From contig JAKLLE010000036.1 in assembly GCA_023150295.1 (NCBI GenBank), positions 1 through 36,168 on the forward strand: a stretch of 36,168 nt of DNA, given 5' to 3'. Source of the stretch: Giesbergeria sp. (GTDB lineage Bacteria; Pseudomonadota; Gammaproteobacteria; Burkholderiales; Burkholderiaceae_C). Shown here piece after piece: positions 14,755 through 22,238 of this stretch. The notes under the pieces were generated by a model, which worked only from the letters and a program-made list of their open reading frames with translations, made no database searches and was not told the DNA's origin. Both the position numbers and the translations under genes were made by a program. Position 1 is the stretch's first letter; each line of letters starts with the position of its first letter.

Positions 14755-15669
14755 ATGCCAAGCACCAACCCACGCAACTACGATGCCACACCTTCGCGCA
14801 AGGTCGCCTTCCTGGGGCTGGGGGTCATGGGCTACCCCATGGCCGGCCATCTGGCGCTGGCGGGGCATTCGGTCACGGTGTTCAACCGTACCGCCTCCAA
14901 GGCCCAGGCCTGGTGTGCCGAATATGGCCACACGTCAGGCCCACACCAAGCGGCCACGCCACGGTTGGCGGCGCAGGGTGCGGACATTGTGTTTTGTTGC
15001 GTGGGCAACGATGAAGACTTGCGCTCCGTGACCCTGGGGGCCGATGGGGCCTTTGCCGGCATGGCACCGGGCAGCATTTTTGTGGACCACACCACGGCCT
15101 CTGCCGAAGTGGCGCGAGAGCTGTACGCCGCGGCCAAGGCCCTGGGCCTGCAGTTCATCGACGCCCCGGTGTCCGGTGGGCAGGCGGGTGCTCAGAACGG
15201 CCTGTTGACCGTGATGTGTGGCGGAGACCTACCCGCGTTCGATACCGTTCAGCCTGCGGCTATGGCTTTTTCGCGCGCCTTCACCCGGGTAGGCGATTCA
15301 GGTGCAGGACAGCTCACCAAAATGGTCAACCAGATCTGCATTGCGGGGCTGGTGCAGGGCCTGGCCGAAGCCATTGCCTTTGGCCAGCGCGCTGGGCTTG
15401 ACATGCCGCTGGTACTGGATGTGATTGGCAAAGGCGCGGCCCAAAGCTGGCAGATGGACAACCGCGGCAAGACCATGGTGGCCGACCAGTTCGACTTCGG
15501 TTTTGCCGTGGACTGGATGCGCAAGGATCTGGGCCTGGTGCTGGCCGAGGCGCAGCGCAACGGCGCCCGCCTGCCTGTCACAGCGCTGGTGGACCAGTTC
15601 TATGGCGACGTGCAGCAAATGGGCGGCAAACGCTGGGACACTTCCAGCCTGATCAAGCGCCTGCGCTGA
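14755..15669 (+). CDS. 3-hydroxyisobutyrate dehydrogenase-family NAD(P)-dependent reductase
   Basis: This belongs to the beta-hydroxyacid dehydrogenase family, which oxidises 3-hydroxyisobutyrate or reduces tartronate semialdehyde, succinic semialdehyde or glyoxylate. The Rossmann loop is FLGLGVMGYPMAGHL (19-33). The coenzyme-discriminating end of beta-2 reads FNRT (43-46), where the Arg-Thr pair suggests NADP(H) rather than NAD. The substrate loop DAPVSGGQAGAQNG (136-149) and the catalytic K189 with N192 in GQLTKMVNQ are intact. At 304 residues it is full length. ATG at 14755 was chosen over 14701, which lies in the repeat. The true substrate is uncertain; a glyoxylate/succinic semialdehyde reductase is the most likely alternative name. 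Confidence 0.88.
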   Translation: MPSTNPRNYDATPSRKVAFLGLGVMGYPMAGHLALAGHSVTVFNRTASKAQAWCAEYGHTSGPHQAATPRLAAQGADIVFCCVGNDEDLRSVTLGADGAFAGMAPGSIFVDHTTASAEVARELYAAAKALGLQFIDAPVSGGQAGAQNGLLTVMCGGDLPAFDTVQPAAMAFSRAFTRVGDSGAGQLTKMVNQICIAGLVQGLAEAIAFGQRAGLDMPLVLDVIGKGAAQSWQMDNRGKTMVADQFDFGFAVDWMRKDLGLVLAEAQRNGARLPVTALVDQFYGDVQQMGGKRWDTSSLIKRLR

Positions 15670-15705
15670 AAATCGAAGCGCCACCGATGGTGGCGGCACA
15701 CGCGC

Positions 15706-16383
15706 TCACTGCGCCGGGCGCGAGGTTTCCAGCGCCTCGCCATTGGCAGCGTTGGCGGGCTTGGGGGCCTTGGCGGCATTCAGGCGCGCCAGTTCTTCTT
15801 CGCTCAGGTACTCAAACACCCGTACCACCTTGCTGACGCCGGTGACACCACGCGCAATGGCGGTGGCTCGCCCGGCCTCACGCTGGGATACGCGGCCCAT
15901 GAGGTACACAATGTTGCGTTCCGTCACCACCTTGAAGCTGTTGGCGGACAAGTCTTTGGCATCCACCAGACTGGCACGCACCTTGCCGGTGATGAAGGTA
16001 TCGTTGGAGCGCTGGCTGATCGAACTGGAAGGCATCACCGCCAGATCATTGACCACACTGCGCACGTTTTCCACGCCCGCAACGGTCTTCTCGACGGCGT
16101 CGCGGATTTCGGCGCTGGGCACCTCCCCCGTCAACAACACCTGCCGGTTGTAGCTGGTCACGTTGACGTGCACCTTGTCGCCATGGGCACCATGGATGCG
16201 GTTGCCCGCGCGCAGCTCGATGCCTTCATCCTCGACCTGCGTGCCCACGGTGCGGCGGTCCAGCACCATCAAGCCGCCCACTGCGGCCCCACCCACAACG
16301 GCGGCCGTACACCCGGCCAAACCCACGACCAACACGGCAGACGCCAATGCGGCACAGGCCATCCGATAGCTTTTGAAGCTCAT
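15706..16383 (-). CDS. BON-domain outer-membrane lipoprotein (DolP/YraP-like)
   Basis: A lipoprotein signal peptide ends in VVGLAGC, with C25 as the lipidated residue. Two BON domains follow at about 60-125 and 140-200 (GNRIHGAHGDKVHVNVTSYNRQ and FITGKVRASLVDAKDLSAN begin the recognisable blocks). The tail is Ala/Pro rich. In E. coli the corresponding protein DolP supports outer-membrane integrity. The start ATG overlaps the stop of the SIS-domain gene (ATGA), repeating the E. coli order yraN-diaA-yraP. At 225 residues it is slightly longer than the E. coli protein because of the C-terminal extension. Confidence 0.9.
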   Translation of the reverse strand: MSFKSYRMACAALASAVLVVGLAGCTAAVVGGAAVGGLMVLDRRTVGTQVEDEGIELRAGNRIHGAHGDKVHVNVTSYNRQVLLTGEVPSAEIRDAVEKTVAGVENVRSVVNDLAVMPSSSISQRSNDTFITGKVRASLVDAKDLSANSFKVVTERNIVYLMGRVSQREAGRATAIARGVTGVSKVVRVFEYLSEEELARLNAAKAPKPANAANGEALETSRPAQ

Positions 16384-16985
16384 GACAAATTCTCCTGTTC
16401 ACCAAACAACTGGGCATCCATGCCATCACACAGACAATTGAGCACCAGGGTGTGCACCTCGCGCACCCTGGCGGCGCGGTCGTGAGGTACTGCAATACAG
16501 ACATCGGTTTCGCGCAAAAGGTTCGCCAAACCGCCACCCAGCCGCCCCGTCAGGGCCACCACCGACATGTCGCGCTCGTGGGCCGCCTGCACGGCGCCCA
16601 GCACGCTGGGGTCGTTGCCCGTGGTGCTCAGCACCACAAGCAGATCACCCGTCTGGCCCAAGGCGCGCACCTGCCGCGCAAACGGCTGGACAAGGTCGCC
16701 TCCGGCCGCAGTAAGCAAGGCCCCGTCGGTGCACAAGGCCACCGCCGCCAACTCCGGCCGGTCGCGCTCGAAGCCGGCCACACAGCACGCAGCAAACTGC
16801 TGCGCATTGGGTGCCGATACGCCGCTGCCGCACACCAGAATCTTGCCCCCGCTCGTCACGCAGGCCAGCAGGGCCTGCACGGCGTCGGCAATGGGCCGGC
16901 CCAGGGCCTGGGCAGACTGGTATTTCAGATCGGCGCTGTCGATGAATTGCTGTTGAATGCGTTGCTCGATCATGGGATAAACCAT
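16380..16985 (-). CDS. DiaA/GmhA-like SIS-domain protein with altered active site
   Basis: This is a sugar-isomerase (SIS) fold protein related to phosphoheptose isomerase GmhA and the DnaA-binding initiation factor DiaA. The opening IEQRIQQQFIDSADLKYQSA, the phosphate loop CGSGVSAPNAQQF (52-64), RQVRALGQTGDLLVVLSTTGND (104-125) and VREVHTLVLNCLCD are recognisable. The usual AQHFAAE has become AQQFAAC: the zinc-binding His and Glu of GmhA are Gln and Cys here, and SGNS is TGND. Isomerase activity is therefore unlikely. By position, downstream of yraN and overlapping the BON gene, it is a DiaA counterpart. The start could be 16985 (AAGG 6 bases upstream) or 16973. A 7-bp inverted repeat lies upstream at 17010-17031. 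Confidence 0.8.
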   Translation of the reverse strand: MVYPMIEQRIQQQFIDSADLKYQSAQALGRPIADAVQALLACVTSGGKILVCGSGVSAPNAQQFAACCVAGFERDRPELAAVALCTDGALLTAAGGDLVQPFARQVRALGQTGDLLVVLSTTGNDPSVLGAVQAAHERDMSVVALTGRLGGGLANLLRETDVCIAVPHDRAARVREVHTLVLNCLCDGMDAQLFGEQENLS

Positions 16986-16989
16986 CCAA

Positions 16990-17036
16990 AACCTTGCGCA
17001 AGGCCCTGATGATAACCGCTGGCTGTTATCAATTTT
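16990..17036 (-). repeat. Degenerate interspersed repeat copy D, with inverted repeat
   Basis: On the minus strand, upstream of the SIS-domain gene, AATTGATAACAGCCAGCGG follows a CAAA stretch as in copy C. It matches about 13 of the 17 core positions of the repeat consensus. TGATAAC (17010-17016) and GTTATCA (17025-17031) form a perfect 7-bp inverted repeat with an 8-base loop. It may be a decayed repeat copy, a regulatory hairpin, or both. Confidence 0.4.
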
Positions 17037-17070
17037 GTAGCATTCTGTGGCGATCCACTACTGCGGCGCC

Positions 17071-17466
17071 TCAGTGTGCGTCGAACGCGCCCCGAATCCA
17101 GGTGAGGGCTGGCTCCAGCAGCACGGCGTCAAAACGACAAGGTGGCTGAGCCCCCAGGCGCAGCAAATAATGGCGCGCTGCAAACACGATGCGCCGCTGT
17201 TTGGTGGCACCGATGCTGGCCCCGGCACCGCCCCAGTCCCGGCTGGTGCGACTGCGCACCTCGACGAACACCACCGTGCCATCGGGCTCGCGCATCACCA
17301 GATCGATCTCACCGCCACCGCGTCCGGACGTTCGATAATTGCGTGCCAGCAGGCGCAGGCCTGCCGCCTGAAGATGCGCCAGCGCCCGGTCTTCTGCCCA
17401 CTGGCCCTGCGTCCGCGTGCTTGCGGACGCCTTCGTATCTGGTTTGTTCTTGCCAAGGAAACCCAT
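17071..17466 (-). CDS. yraN: YraN-family (UPF0102) nuclease-fold protein
   Basis: This is a small protein with the restriction-endonuclease-like fold of the YraN/UPF0102 family, of unsettled cellular function. GQWAEDRALAHLQAAGLRLLARNYR (family N-terminal block), then GGGEIDLVMRE and VVFVEVRSR carry the acidic residues expected of the nuclease core (the D of EIDL and the E of VEVR). KQRRIVFAARHYL and CRFDAVLL follow. The length, 131 residues, is typical. ATG at 17466 was chosen because it gives the family length; its last base is shared with the TTG start of rsmI on the other strand. It is the first gene of the yraN-diaA-BON group. Confidence 0.9.
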   Translation of the reverse strand: MGFLGKNKPDTKASASTRTQGQWAEDRALAHLQAAGLRLLARNYRTSGRGGGEIDLVMREPDGTVVFVEVRSRTSRDWGGAGASIGATKQRRIVFAARHYLLRLGAQPPCRFDAVLLEPALTWIRGAFDAH

Positions 17467-18392
17467 TGAGCGCCTCGTTTGTCCCAGCCCTGGACGCTGC
17501 ACGCCACGCAGCCGGATGCCAGCATTATCCCCAGGGCGCCCTGTACGTGGTGGCGACCCCGATCGGCAACCTCGCAGACATCACGCTGCGCGCCTTGCAT
17601 GTGCTGCAACTGGCCGACACCCTGGCCTGCGAAGACACGCGTCACAGCCACAGCTTGCTGCGCGCCTACGGCATCGACAAGCCGTCCAGCCAGTGGCTCG
17701 CTGTACACCAGCACAACGAAGCCCAGGCCGCGCAGGAAGTGCTCGCCCGCCTGCAGGCTGGGCAGCGCGTGGTGTACATGAGCGATGCGGGCACGCCCGG
17801 CATCAGCGACCCAGGCGCGCGGCTGGCCGCTGCCGTGGCGGCGGCAGGCTTGCGCGTGCTGCCGCTGCCCGGCGCCAGCAGCATCACCACCGCCCTGAGC
17901 GTCGCAGGCGCCGTGGCGCAGGGTGGAACCGAGCATGGTTTTGTGTTTGCGGGTTTTTTGCCGACCCGCGGTGCAGAACGCAAGGCTGCCGTGGACATGC
18001 TGCGCGGTGAGCCCCGATGCACCGTGCTGCTGGAAGCACCGCATCGCATCGCAGACCTGGCCCAGGCCTTGGCCGTACTGGAGGATCGCCCACTGACCTT
18101 GGCGCGGGAACTGACCAAACAGTTCGAGCAGATCACCACGCTGCCCGCCAGTGAGGTGGCCAGTTGGCTGCAGCAGGATGCTCAACGTTGCCGGGGCGAA
18201 TTCGTGGTGGTGCTGCATCCGGTGGCGACCACCAGCGATTCGGACGCCGGACTGCGCGTGCTCGATCGCTTGCTGCAGGAGTTGCCGCTCAAGTCGGCAG
18301 TGCGCCTGGCAGCCGACATCACCGGTGTGCCACGCAACCAGTTGTACGACGCGGCACTGCAGCGGAAAAACGCTCCGCAGCACGAAGACTGA
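17466..18392 (+). CDS. rsmI: 16S rRNA (cytidine(1402)-2'-O)-methyltransferase
   Basis: RsmI 2'-O-methylates C1402 in the decoding centre of 16S rRNA using S-adenosylmethionine. The tetrapyrrole-methylase fold is shown by YVVATPIGNLADITLRAL near the N-terminus, CEDTRHS, VYMSDAGTPGISDPG, LPGASSITTALSVAG, FAGFLPTRGAERK and EAPHRI. TLARELTKQFEQ and the C-terminal SAVRLAADITGVPRNQLYD complete the family pattern. The frame is open well upstream, but a TTG at 17466 with AAGGA 7-8 bases before it gives the expected 308 residues and the start (M)SASFVPALDAA; no ATG fits. The gene diverges from yraN, as in many proteobacteria. Confidence 0.92.
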   Translation: MSASFVPALDAARHAAGCQHYPQGALYVVATPIGNLADITLRALHVLQLADTLACEDTRHSHSLLRAYGIDKPSSQWLAVHQHNEAQAAQEVLARLQAGQRVVYMSDAGTPGISDPGARLAAAVAAAGLRVLPLPGASSITTALSVAGAVAQGGTEHGFVFAGFLPTRGAERKAAVDMLRGEPRCTVLLEAPHRIADLAQALAVLEDRPLTLARELTKQFEQITTLPASEVASWLQQDAQRCRGEFVVVLHPVATTSDSDAGLRVLDRLLQELPLKSAVRLAADITGVPRNQLYDAALQRKNAPQHED

Positions 18393-18396
18393 CGCC

Positions 18397-18430
18397 CAAA
18401 ACAAAACGCCCAACTGAGAACAGTTGGGCG
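18397..18430 (-). terminator. Terminator of tRNA-Phe (also between it and rsmI)
   Basis: CGCCCAACTG (18407-18416) and CAGTTGGGCG (18421-18430) form a perfect 10-bp stem with a 4-base loop. On the minus strand it is followed by TTTTGTTTT, making a good intrinsic terminator for the tRNA transcript. In the plus direction only TTG follows, so it is a weak stop for rsmI. Confidence 0.85.
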
Positions 18431-18438
18431 TTGAATGG

Positions 18439-18514
18439 TGGTGGCCTGGGACGGAATCGAACCGCCGACACAAGGATTTTCAATCCTCTGCTCTACCGAC
18501 TGAGCTACCGGGCC
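18439..18514 (-). tRNA. tRNA-Phe (GAA)
   Basis: The 76 bases fold as a cloverleaf, with a D-stem GCTC/GAGC, anticodon loop TTGAAAA (anticodon GAA), a T-loop TTCGATT and an encoded CCA end. In the acceptor stem, 5' GGCCCGG faces 3' CCAGGCC, so position 5 (C) opposes position 68 (A): a C-A mismatch where a pair is expected. All other stems pair, allowing G-U. Confidence 0.97.
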
Positions 18515-18524
18515 AGAGACATAG

Positions 18525-18552
18525 ATTATAACCCGAAAAAAGCGCCTGTCAC
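18525..18552 (-). promoter_or_regulatory. Sigma-70 promoter of tRNA-Phe
   Basis: On the minus strand GTGACA (18547-18552, five of six -35 consensus bases) is separated by 16 bases from a perfect TATAAT (18525-18530). The tRNA begins 10 bases further on, so transcription starts a few bases before it. This is the best promoter in the window. Confidence 0.85.
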
Positions 18553-18568
18553 AAACAGTGGCGCAGAA

Positions 18569-19240
18569 TCAGCCGCGTTTGCCGCGACCCAGGTCCACGC
18601 CCAGTTGACGCAGCTTGCGATAGAGGTGGGTGCGCTCCAGCCCGGTTTTCTCTGCGACCCGCGTCATGGAGCCACCCTCGCGTGCGAGGTGAAATTCGAA
18701 GTAGGCTTTTTCGAAACCATCGCGCGCTTCGCGCAGCGGGCGGTTCAGATCGAAGCCTTGGTGTGCCAGAGGGCCCGGATCGGCCTCCATGGTGACCGGC
18801 ATGTTGCCAGCCCCTTGGGGGGACATAACGGCTGTCGATGACGCGCTGGCGGCAGACAGTGCCGCCGGGCGCGCAGCGTTGCGTGCCAGCCCCTGCTCCA
18901 CGGACTTGAGGAGCTTTTGCATCGTGATGGGTTTTTCCAGGAACGCAAACGCACCAATGCGCGTGGCGTCGACCGCCGTATCGATGGTGGCGTGGCCGCT
19001 CATCATGATGACTGGCATGGTCAGGAGGCCGCTGCCGGCCCATTCCTTGAGCAACGTGACCCCGTCGGTGTCCGGCATCCAGATGTCGAGCAGCACCAGG
19101 TCGTACACATTGGCAACGCGTGCGCTGCGGGCCTGGGTCGCGTTTTCTGCGAGGTCCACGCTGTGCCCCTCGTCGTTCAGGATCTCGGACAAGAGGTCTC
19201 GGATGCCGAGTTCGTCGTCGACCACAAGAATGTTTGCCAT
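18569..19240 (-). CDS. Response regulator with receiver and Fis-type DNA-binding domain (NtrX/ActR-like)
   Basis: Residues 1-120 are a receiver domain: ILVVDDELG (acidic pocket D8, D9), phospho-acceptor D52 in LVLLDIWMPDTDG, and K103 in FLEKPI. After an Ala/Ser/Pro-rich linker (about 120-165), the C-terminus holds a Fis-type helix-turn-helix, MTRVAEKTGLERTHLYRKL. There is no sigma-54 AAA+ domain, which true NtrX proteins (about 450 residues) have between these parts, so at 223 residues it is built like ActR/PrrA. It follows the sensor kinase gene by 35 bp and is its partner. ATG 19240 was chosen because it starts the receiver fold and has AAGG 9 bases upstream. Confidence 0.9.
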   Translation of the reverse strand: MANILVVDDELGIRDLLSEILNDEGHSVDLAENATQARSARVANVYDLVLLDIWMPDTDGVTLLKEWAGSGLLTMPVIMMSGHATIDTAVDATRIGAFAFLEKPITMQKLLKSVEQGLARNAARPAALSAASASSTAVMSPQGAGNMPVTMEADPGPLAHQGFDLNRPLREARDGFEKAYFEFHLAREGGSMTRVAEKTGLERTHLYRKLRQLGVDLGRGKRG

Positions 19241-19275
19241 GAATGATTGCCTTGCGTCAGCAGTGCTGGGTGTTG

Positions 19276-21561
19276 TCAAGAAGCAACTATTTGCTCAGGG
19301 GCGAATGATAGCGACACTTGGGCACCACGTACTACGCCTTCTTCTTGTCGATTGATAAGTTCTATGCGAGCCCCATGTTCGTCGGCGATTTTTTTGACCA
19401 CCGCCAGCCCCAGGCCGGTGCCGCGCGGCTTGGTGGTGACGTAGGGCTCGAACGCGCGTTGCAGGATGTGCGGCGGAAAGCCGCTCCCCTGGTCACTGAT
19501 CCGCAAGCGCACACGCCGGGAGGCTTCGTTCCACTGCGTGCTGATGCACACCGGGGGCGAGTCGCTCTCCCCGCGCGCTGCGCTGGCCTGCTCGGTGGCA
19601 TCCTGCGCGTTCTGCAGCAGGTTGTGCACGATCTGGCGCAGCTGCTGCGCATCGCCCAGAATCGGCGGACAACGCGGGTCCAATTGGGCTTGCACTGCAA
19701 CGCTGGCGCGCTCGGACTCGTACAGGTGCAGGATGTCGGTGATGAGCGCGTTGAGATCCACCGGCCTCAGTTCGGCAGACGGCAGACGTGCGTAGTCGCG
19801 AAACTCATTGACCAGGCGCTTCATGGCATCGACCTGATCCACTATGGTTTTGACCGACTTGGACAGCAGCGCTTGTTCTGTGGCAGGCAGTTTGGCGTGG
19901 AGCTTCATCTCCAGCCTTTCGGCCGCCAACTGGATGGGAGTGAGCGGGTTCTTGATTTCGTGCGCCAGGCGTCTGGTGACCTCTCCCCAGGCCTGGGCAC
20001 GCTGCGCAGAGACGATCTCGGTAATGTCGTCAAAAACCAACAATCGTGCCGCATCCGGCAGCTCTGCGCCCCGTGCCACGATGCTGGTCGCATGCTGGGC
20101 CACCGCGCTGGCAGCGTCCCCCGATGCATGCAGATCGAACGACTGCTGCCAGTGGTCCAGCCCATGCGCGTCCCCGTGGGAGCGGTAGGTTTCGAACTGT
20201 TGCTGCACCGCCTGTGCAAAGGCCTGCAGGCCGGGTACGTCGGCCAAGGGCCGCCCCTGGAATGCGGCCATGGGCTCGCGCAGGATGCGTGTTGCGCCTG
20301 GATTGGACGAACGGATGACGCCCTGCGTATCCAGGACGATGACCCCTGCCGTGAGGTTGTCCAGAATGGTCTGCAGGCGCGCGCGCGCCGTGTCCACCGC
20401 GTTCATGCTGCGCTCCACCTGCGAACGCGCATCAGCCAGTTGCTGGGTCATGGAGGCGAAGGAGCGGGTCAGCCCGCCCAGTTCATCCTTGCCCTGGAGC
20501 ACGGCCTTGGGGCTGAGGTTGCCTTGCGCCACCTCGCGCACGCCCTCCGCCAGCACCAACAAAGGCCGTGCCAGCTGGTTGCCCAGCAGCACCGCCAGCA
20601 AGACCGCGCCAAACACCGCCAGAAACAGGCTCAGCGTCAACGTGCCGATGTACATGCGCCGCAAGCCGCCACGTGCCAGGGCACGCTCCTGGTACTCACG
20701 GTTGGCCTCCTGCACAGCGATGGCGTTGTCCACCAGCACGGGGGGCAGGGGCACGGTGGCTTGCAGATAACGTGGCTCCACCACCAGCCCCATGCCGGGG
20801 CTGGGCACCAGCACCATGGCCTTGACGCGCACGTTGCGCAAGACCTCGGGGCGCGCGACCTCCGGCAGCTCCTCCAGTCCTTCGATCTGCCCCACCGCCC
20901 GCTGCTGGCGCACGTTACGCAGTTGCTGCGCGCTGGGGCGCTCCTGGTCCAGCCGATAGCGCGACTGGCCGACACTCGCCACCAACTGGCCCGATGCATT
21001 CCACAGCAGCACATCGCTGGCGCCCAGCTGGTCACGGATGCGCTCCAGCACCAGGCCCGCAGTGGAATCAGGCGTTTGGGCCAGCTGCGCGCTGAGGCTG
21101 CGGGCCCGGGTGGCGGTCTCGCTGGCCTGCAATTCCAGGGTGGCACCGGCCAGGCTGACCCCGGCGGCCAGCGCTCCTTCCACCTTGACGTCGAACCAGC
21201 TCTCGATGGAGCGTGAGACAAACTGGTAGGACACGTAATAGATCAACAGGCCCGGCATGAGCCCCACCAGGGCAAAGATGGCCGCGAGCTTGACCAGCAG
21301 GCGGCTGCCAAACCGCCCGCGCCGCAAGCGCAGCAGCAAACGCAGCGCCATCCACGCCAACACGGCCAGCAGGAGCACCGCCACGGCCACGTTGACCCCG
21401 AAGAGCCAGCCATAGTTGCGCTCGTACAGCACGCGGTTGTTGGTGGTGAGCGTGAGCAGGAAAAACAGCACCAGGCCAATGGCGGCCATGATGGCGCTGC
21501 CCACGCCCAGGGCCCAGCGCACCGCCCGCGAGGGGCTGTGGGCCGTTTGGGTTCCGCTCAT
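19276..21561 (-). CDS. NtrY-like membrane sensor histidine kinase
   Basis: At 761 residues this has the NtrY architecture. Transmembrane segments lie at about 15-37, 52-77 and 90-111, then a periplasmic domain, then a fourth segment at about 304-326. HAMP (NQLARPLLVLAEGVREVAQGNL) and PAS (TILDNLTAGVIVLDTQGVI) domains follow. The phospho-acceptor is H534 in RRLAHEIKNPLTPIQLAAERL. The ATPase domain has the N box LLQNAQDA, G1 ISDQGSGFP and G2 GTGLGLAVVKKI. The signal is unknown; relatives respond to nitrogen status or redox. ATG 21561 has GGAG 8 bases upstream and overlaps the stop of the DUF4390 gene (ATGA). Confidence 0.92.
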   Translation of the reverse strand: MSGTQTAHSPSRAVRWALGVGSAIMAAIGLVLFFLLTLTTNNRVLYERNYGWLFGVNVAVAVLLLAVLAWMALRLLLRLRRGRFGSRLLVKLAAIFALVGLMPGLLIYYVSYQFVSRSIESWFDVKVEGALAAGVSLAGATLELQASETATRARSLSAQLAQTPDSTAGLVLERIRDQLGASDVLLWNASGQLVASVGQSRYRLDQERPSAQQLRNVRQQRAVGQIEGLEELPEVARPEVLRNVRVKAMVLVPSPGMGLVVEPRYLQATVPLPPVLVDNAIAVQEANREYQERALARGGLRRMYIGTLTLSLFLAVFGAVLLAVLLGNQLARPLLVLAEGVREVAQGNLSPKAVLQGKDELGGLTRSFASMTQQLADARSQVERSMNAVDTARARLQTILDNLTAGVIVLDTQGVIRSSNPGATRILREPMAAFQGRPLADVPGLQAFAQAVQQQFETYRSHGDAHGLDHWQQSFDLHASGDAASAVAQHATSIVARGAELPDAARLLVFDDITEIVSAQRAQAWGEVTRRLAHEIKNPLTPIQLAAERLEMKLHAKLPATEQALLSKSVKTIVDQVDAMKRLVNEFRDYARLPSAELRPVDLNALITDILHLYESERASVAVQAQLDPRCPPILGDAQQLRQIVHNLLQNAQDATEQASAARGESDSPPVCISTQWNEASRRVRLRISDQGSGFPPHILQRAFEPYVTTKPRGTGLGLAVVKKIADEHGARIELINRQEEGVVRGAQVSLSFAPEQIVAS

Positions 21562-22238
21562 GGTGCGGACTCCGGGCTCCAACGCAGGCTGCGTGCCATC
21601 GAAAGGCTCCAGCCCGAGCGGCCCAGCGCGCCAATCTGCAAGGGGCGCGGCAGTTGCGACAGGTCGAGCTGGAAGCGCAGTTGCACCTGGTATTGCTCCT
21701 GTGCATCGATGGCCGAGGCGGATGCGATCTTCCAGCGCACAATGCGTTGCATGGCAGTGCGCACATCCGCCAGGTCATCGAAGTTCTGCCCCAGGGCCAC
21801 CCCCAGGCCGCTGGCTTCAAAAGGCTCGGACGACACGTTGAGCCGCCAGCGCCGGGTCAGCGGTTGGTAGCTCAGGCGCAGGTAGCGCATCTGGGTGGCA
21901 ATGTGCTGGTCGTACCAGTACCAGCGCCGACGGGTCAGCTCGGCCTCGGTGACGAAATACACGGGGATGCCCTTGCGCAGCGCGTCTTCTGCCAGCACCG
22001 GCAGGTCAAAGTCCAACACGGCGTGGAGAAACAGCCCTTCATCGGTCTGCTCAAGGCGCATTTCCGGAATGCCTGCGGGCGGGGCGGCCTGCGCCGCACA
22101 GCACAGCATCAGCAGGCAGGCCATGGCCCAACGCAGAGCGTACGACAGCACCCGGTGCCACCGCGCCCCCAGGGCCAGGGACGCTGCATCAGCCAGGCTG
22201 TTTTTCGAGCAGCGCGTAGAAGAAGCCGTCATGTTCAC
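21558..22238 (-). CDS. DUF4390 exported protein encoded upstream of the sensor kinase
   Basis: The protein matches the DUF4390 pattern found beside ntrY-like kinases in betaproteobacteria: VYFVTEAELTRRRWYWYD, YRLRLSYQPLTRRWRLN-like sequence and GVALGQNFDDLADVRTAMQRI. A hydrophobic stretch WAMACLLMLCCAAQAA (38-53) looks like a signal sequence, so the start may be the ATG at 22238 or 22232 with a long N-region, or an internal ATG at residue 39. With the longer start the gene overlaps rsmB by up to 50 bp. The function is unknown. Its position suggests a role with the kinase, for example in sensing. Confidence 0.78.
   Translation of the reverse strand: MNMTASSTRCSKNSLADAASLALGARWHRVLSYALRWAMACLLMLCCAAQAAPPAGIPEMRLEQTDEGLFLHAVLDFDLPVLAEDALRKGIPVYFVTEAELTRRRWYWYDQHIATQMRYLRLSYQPLTRRWRLNVSSEPFEASGLGVALGQNFDDLADVRTAMQRIVRWKIASASAIDAQEQYQVQLRFQLDLSQLPRPLQIGALGRSGWSLSMARSLRWSPESAP

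Noticed and set aside
19318-21216. A 632-codon open frame antisense to the sensor kinase
   Set aside because: The kinase on the other strand has all expected motifs; the antisense frame has none.
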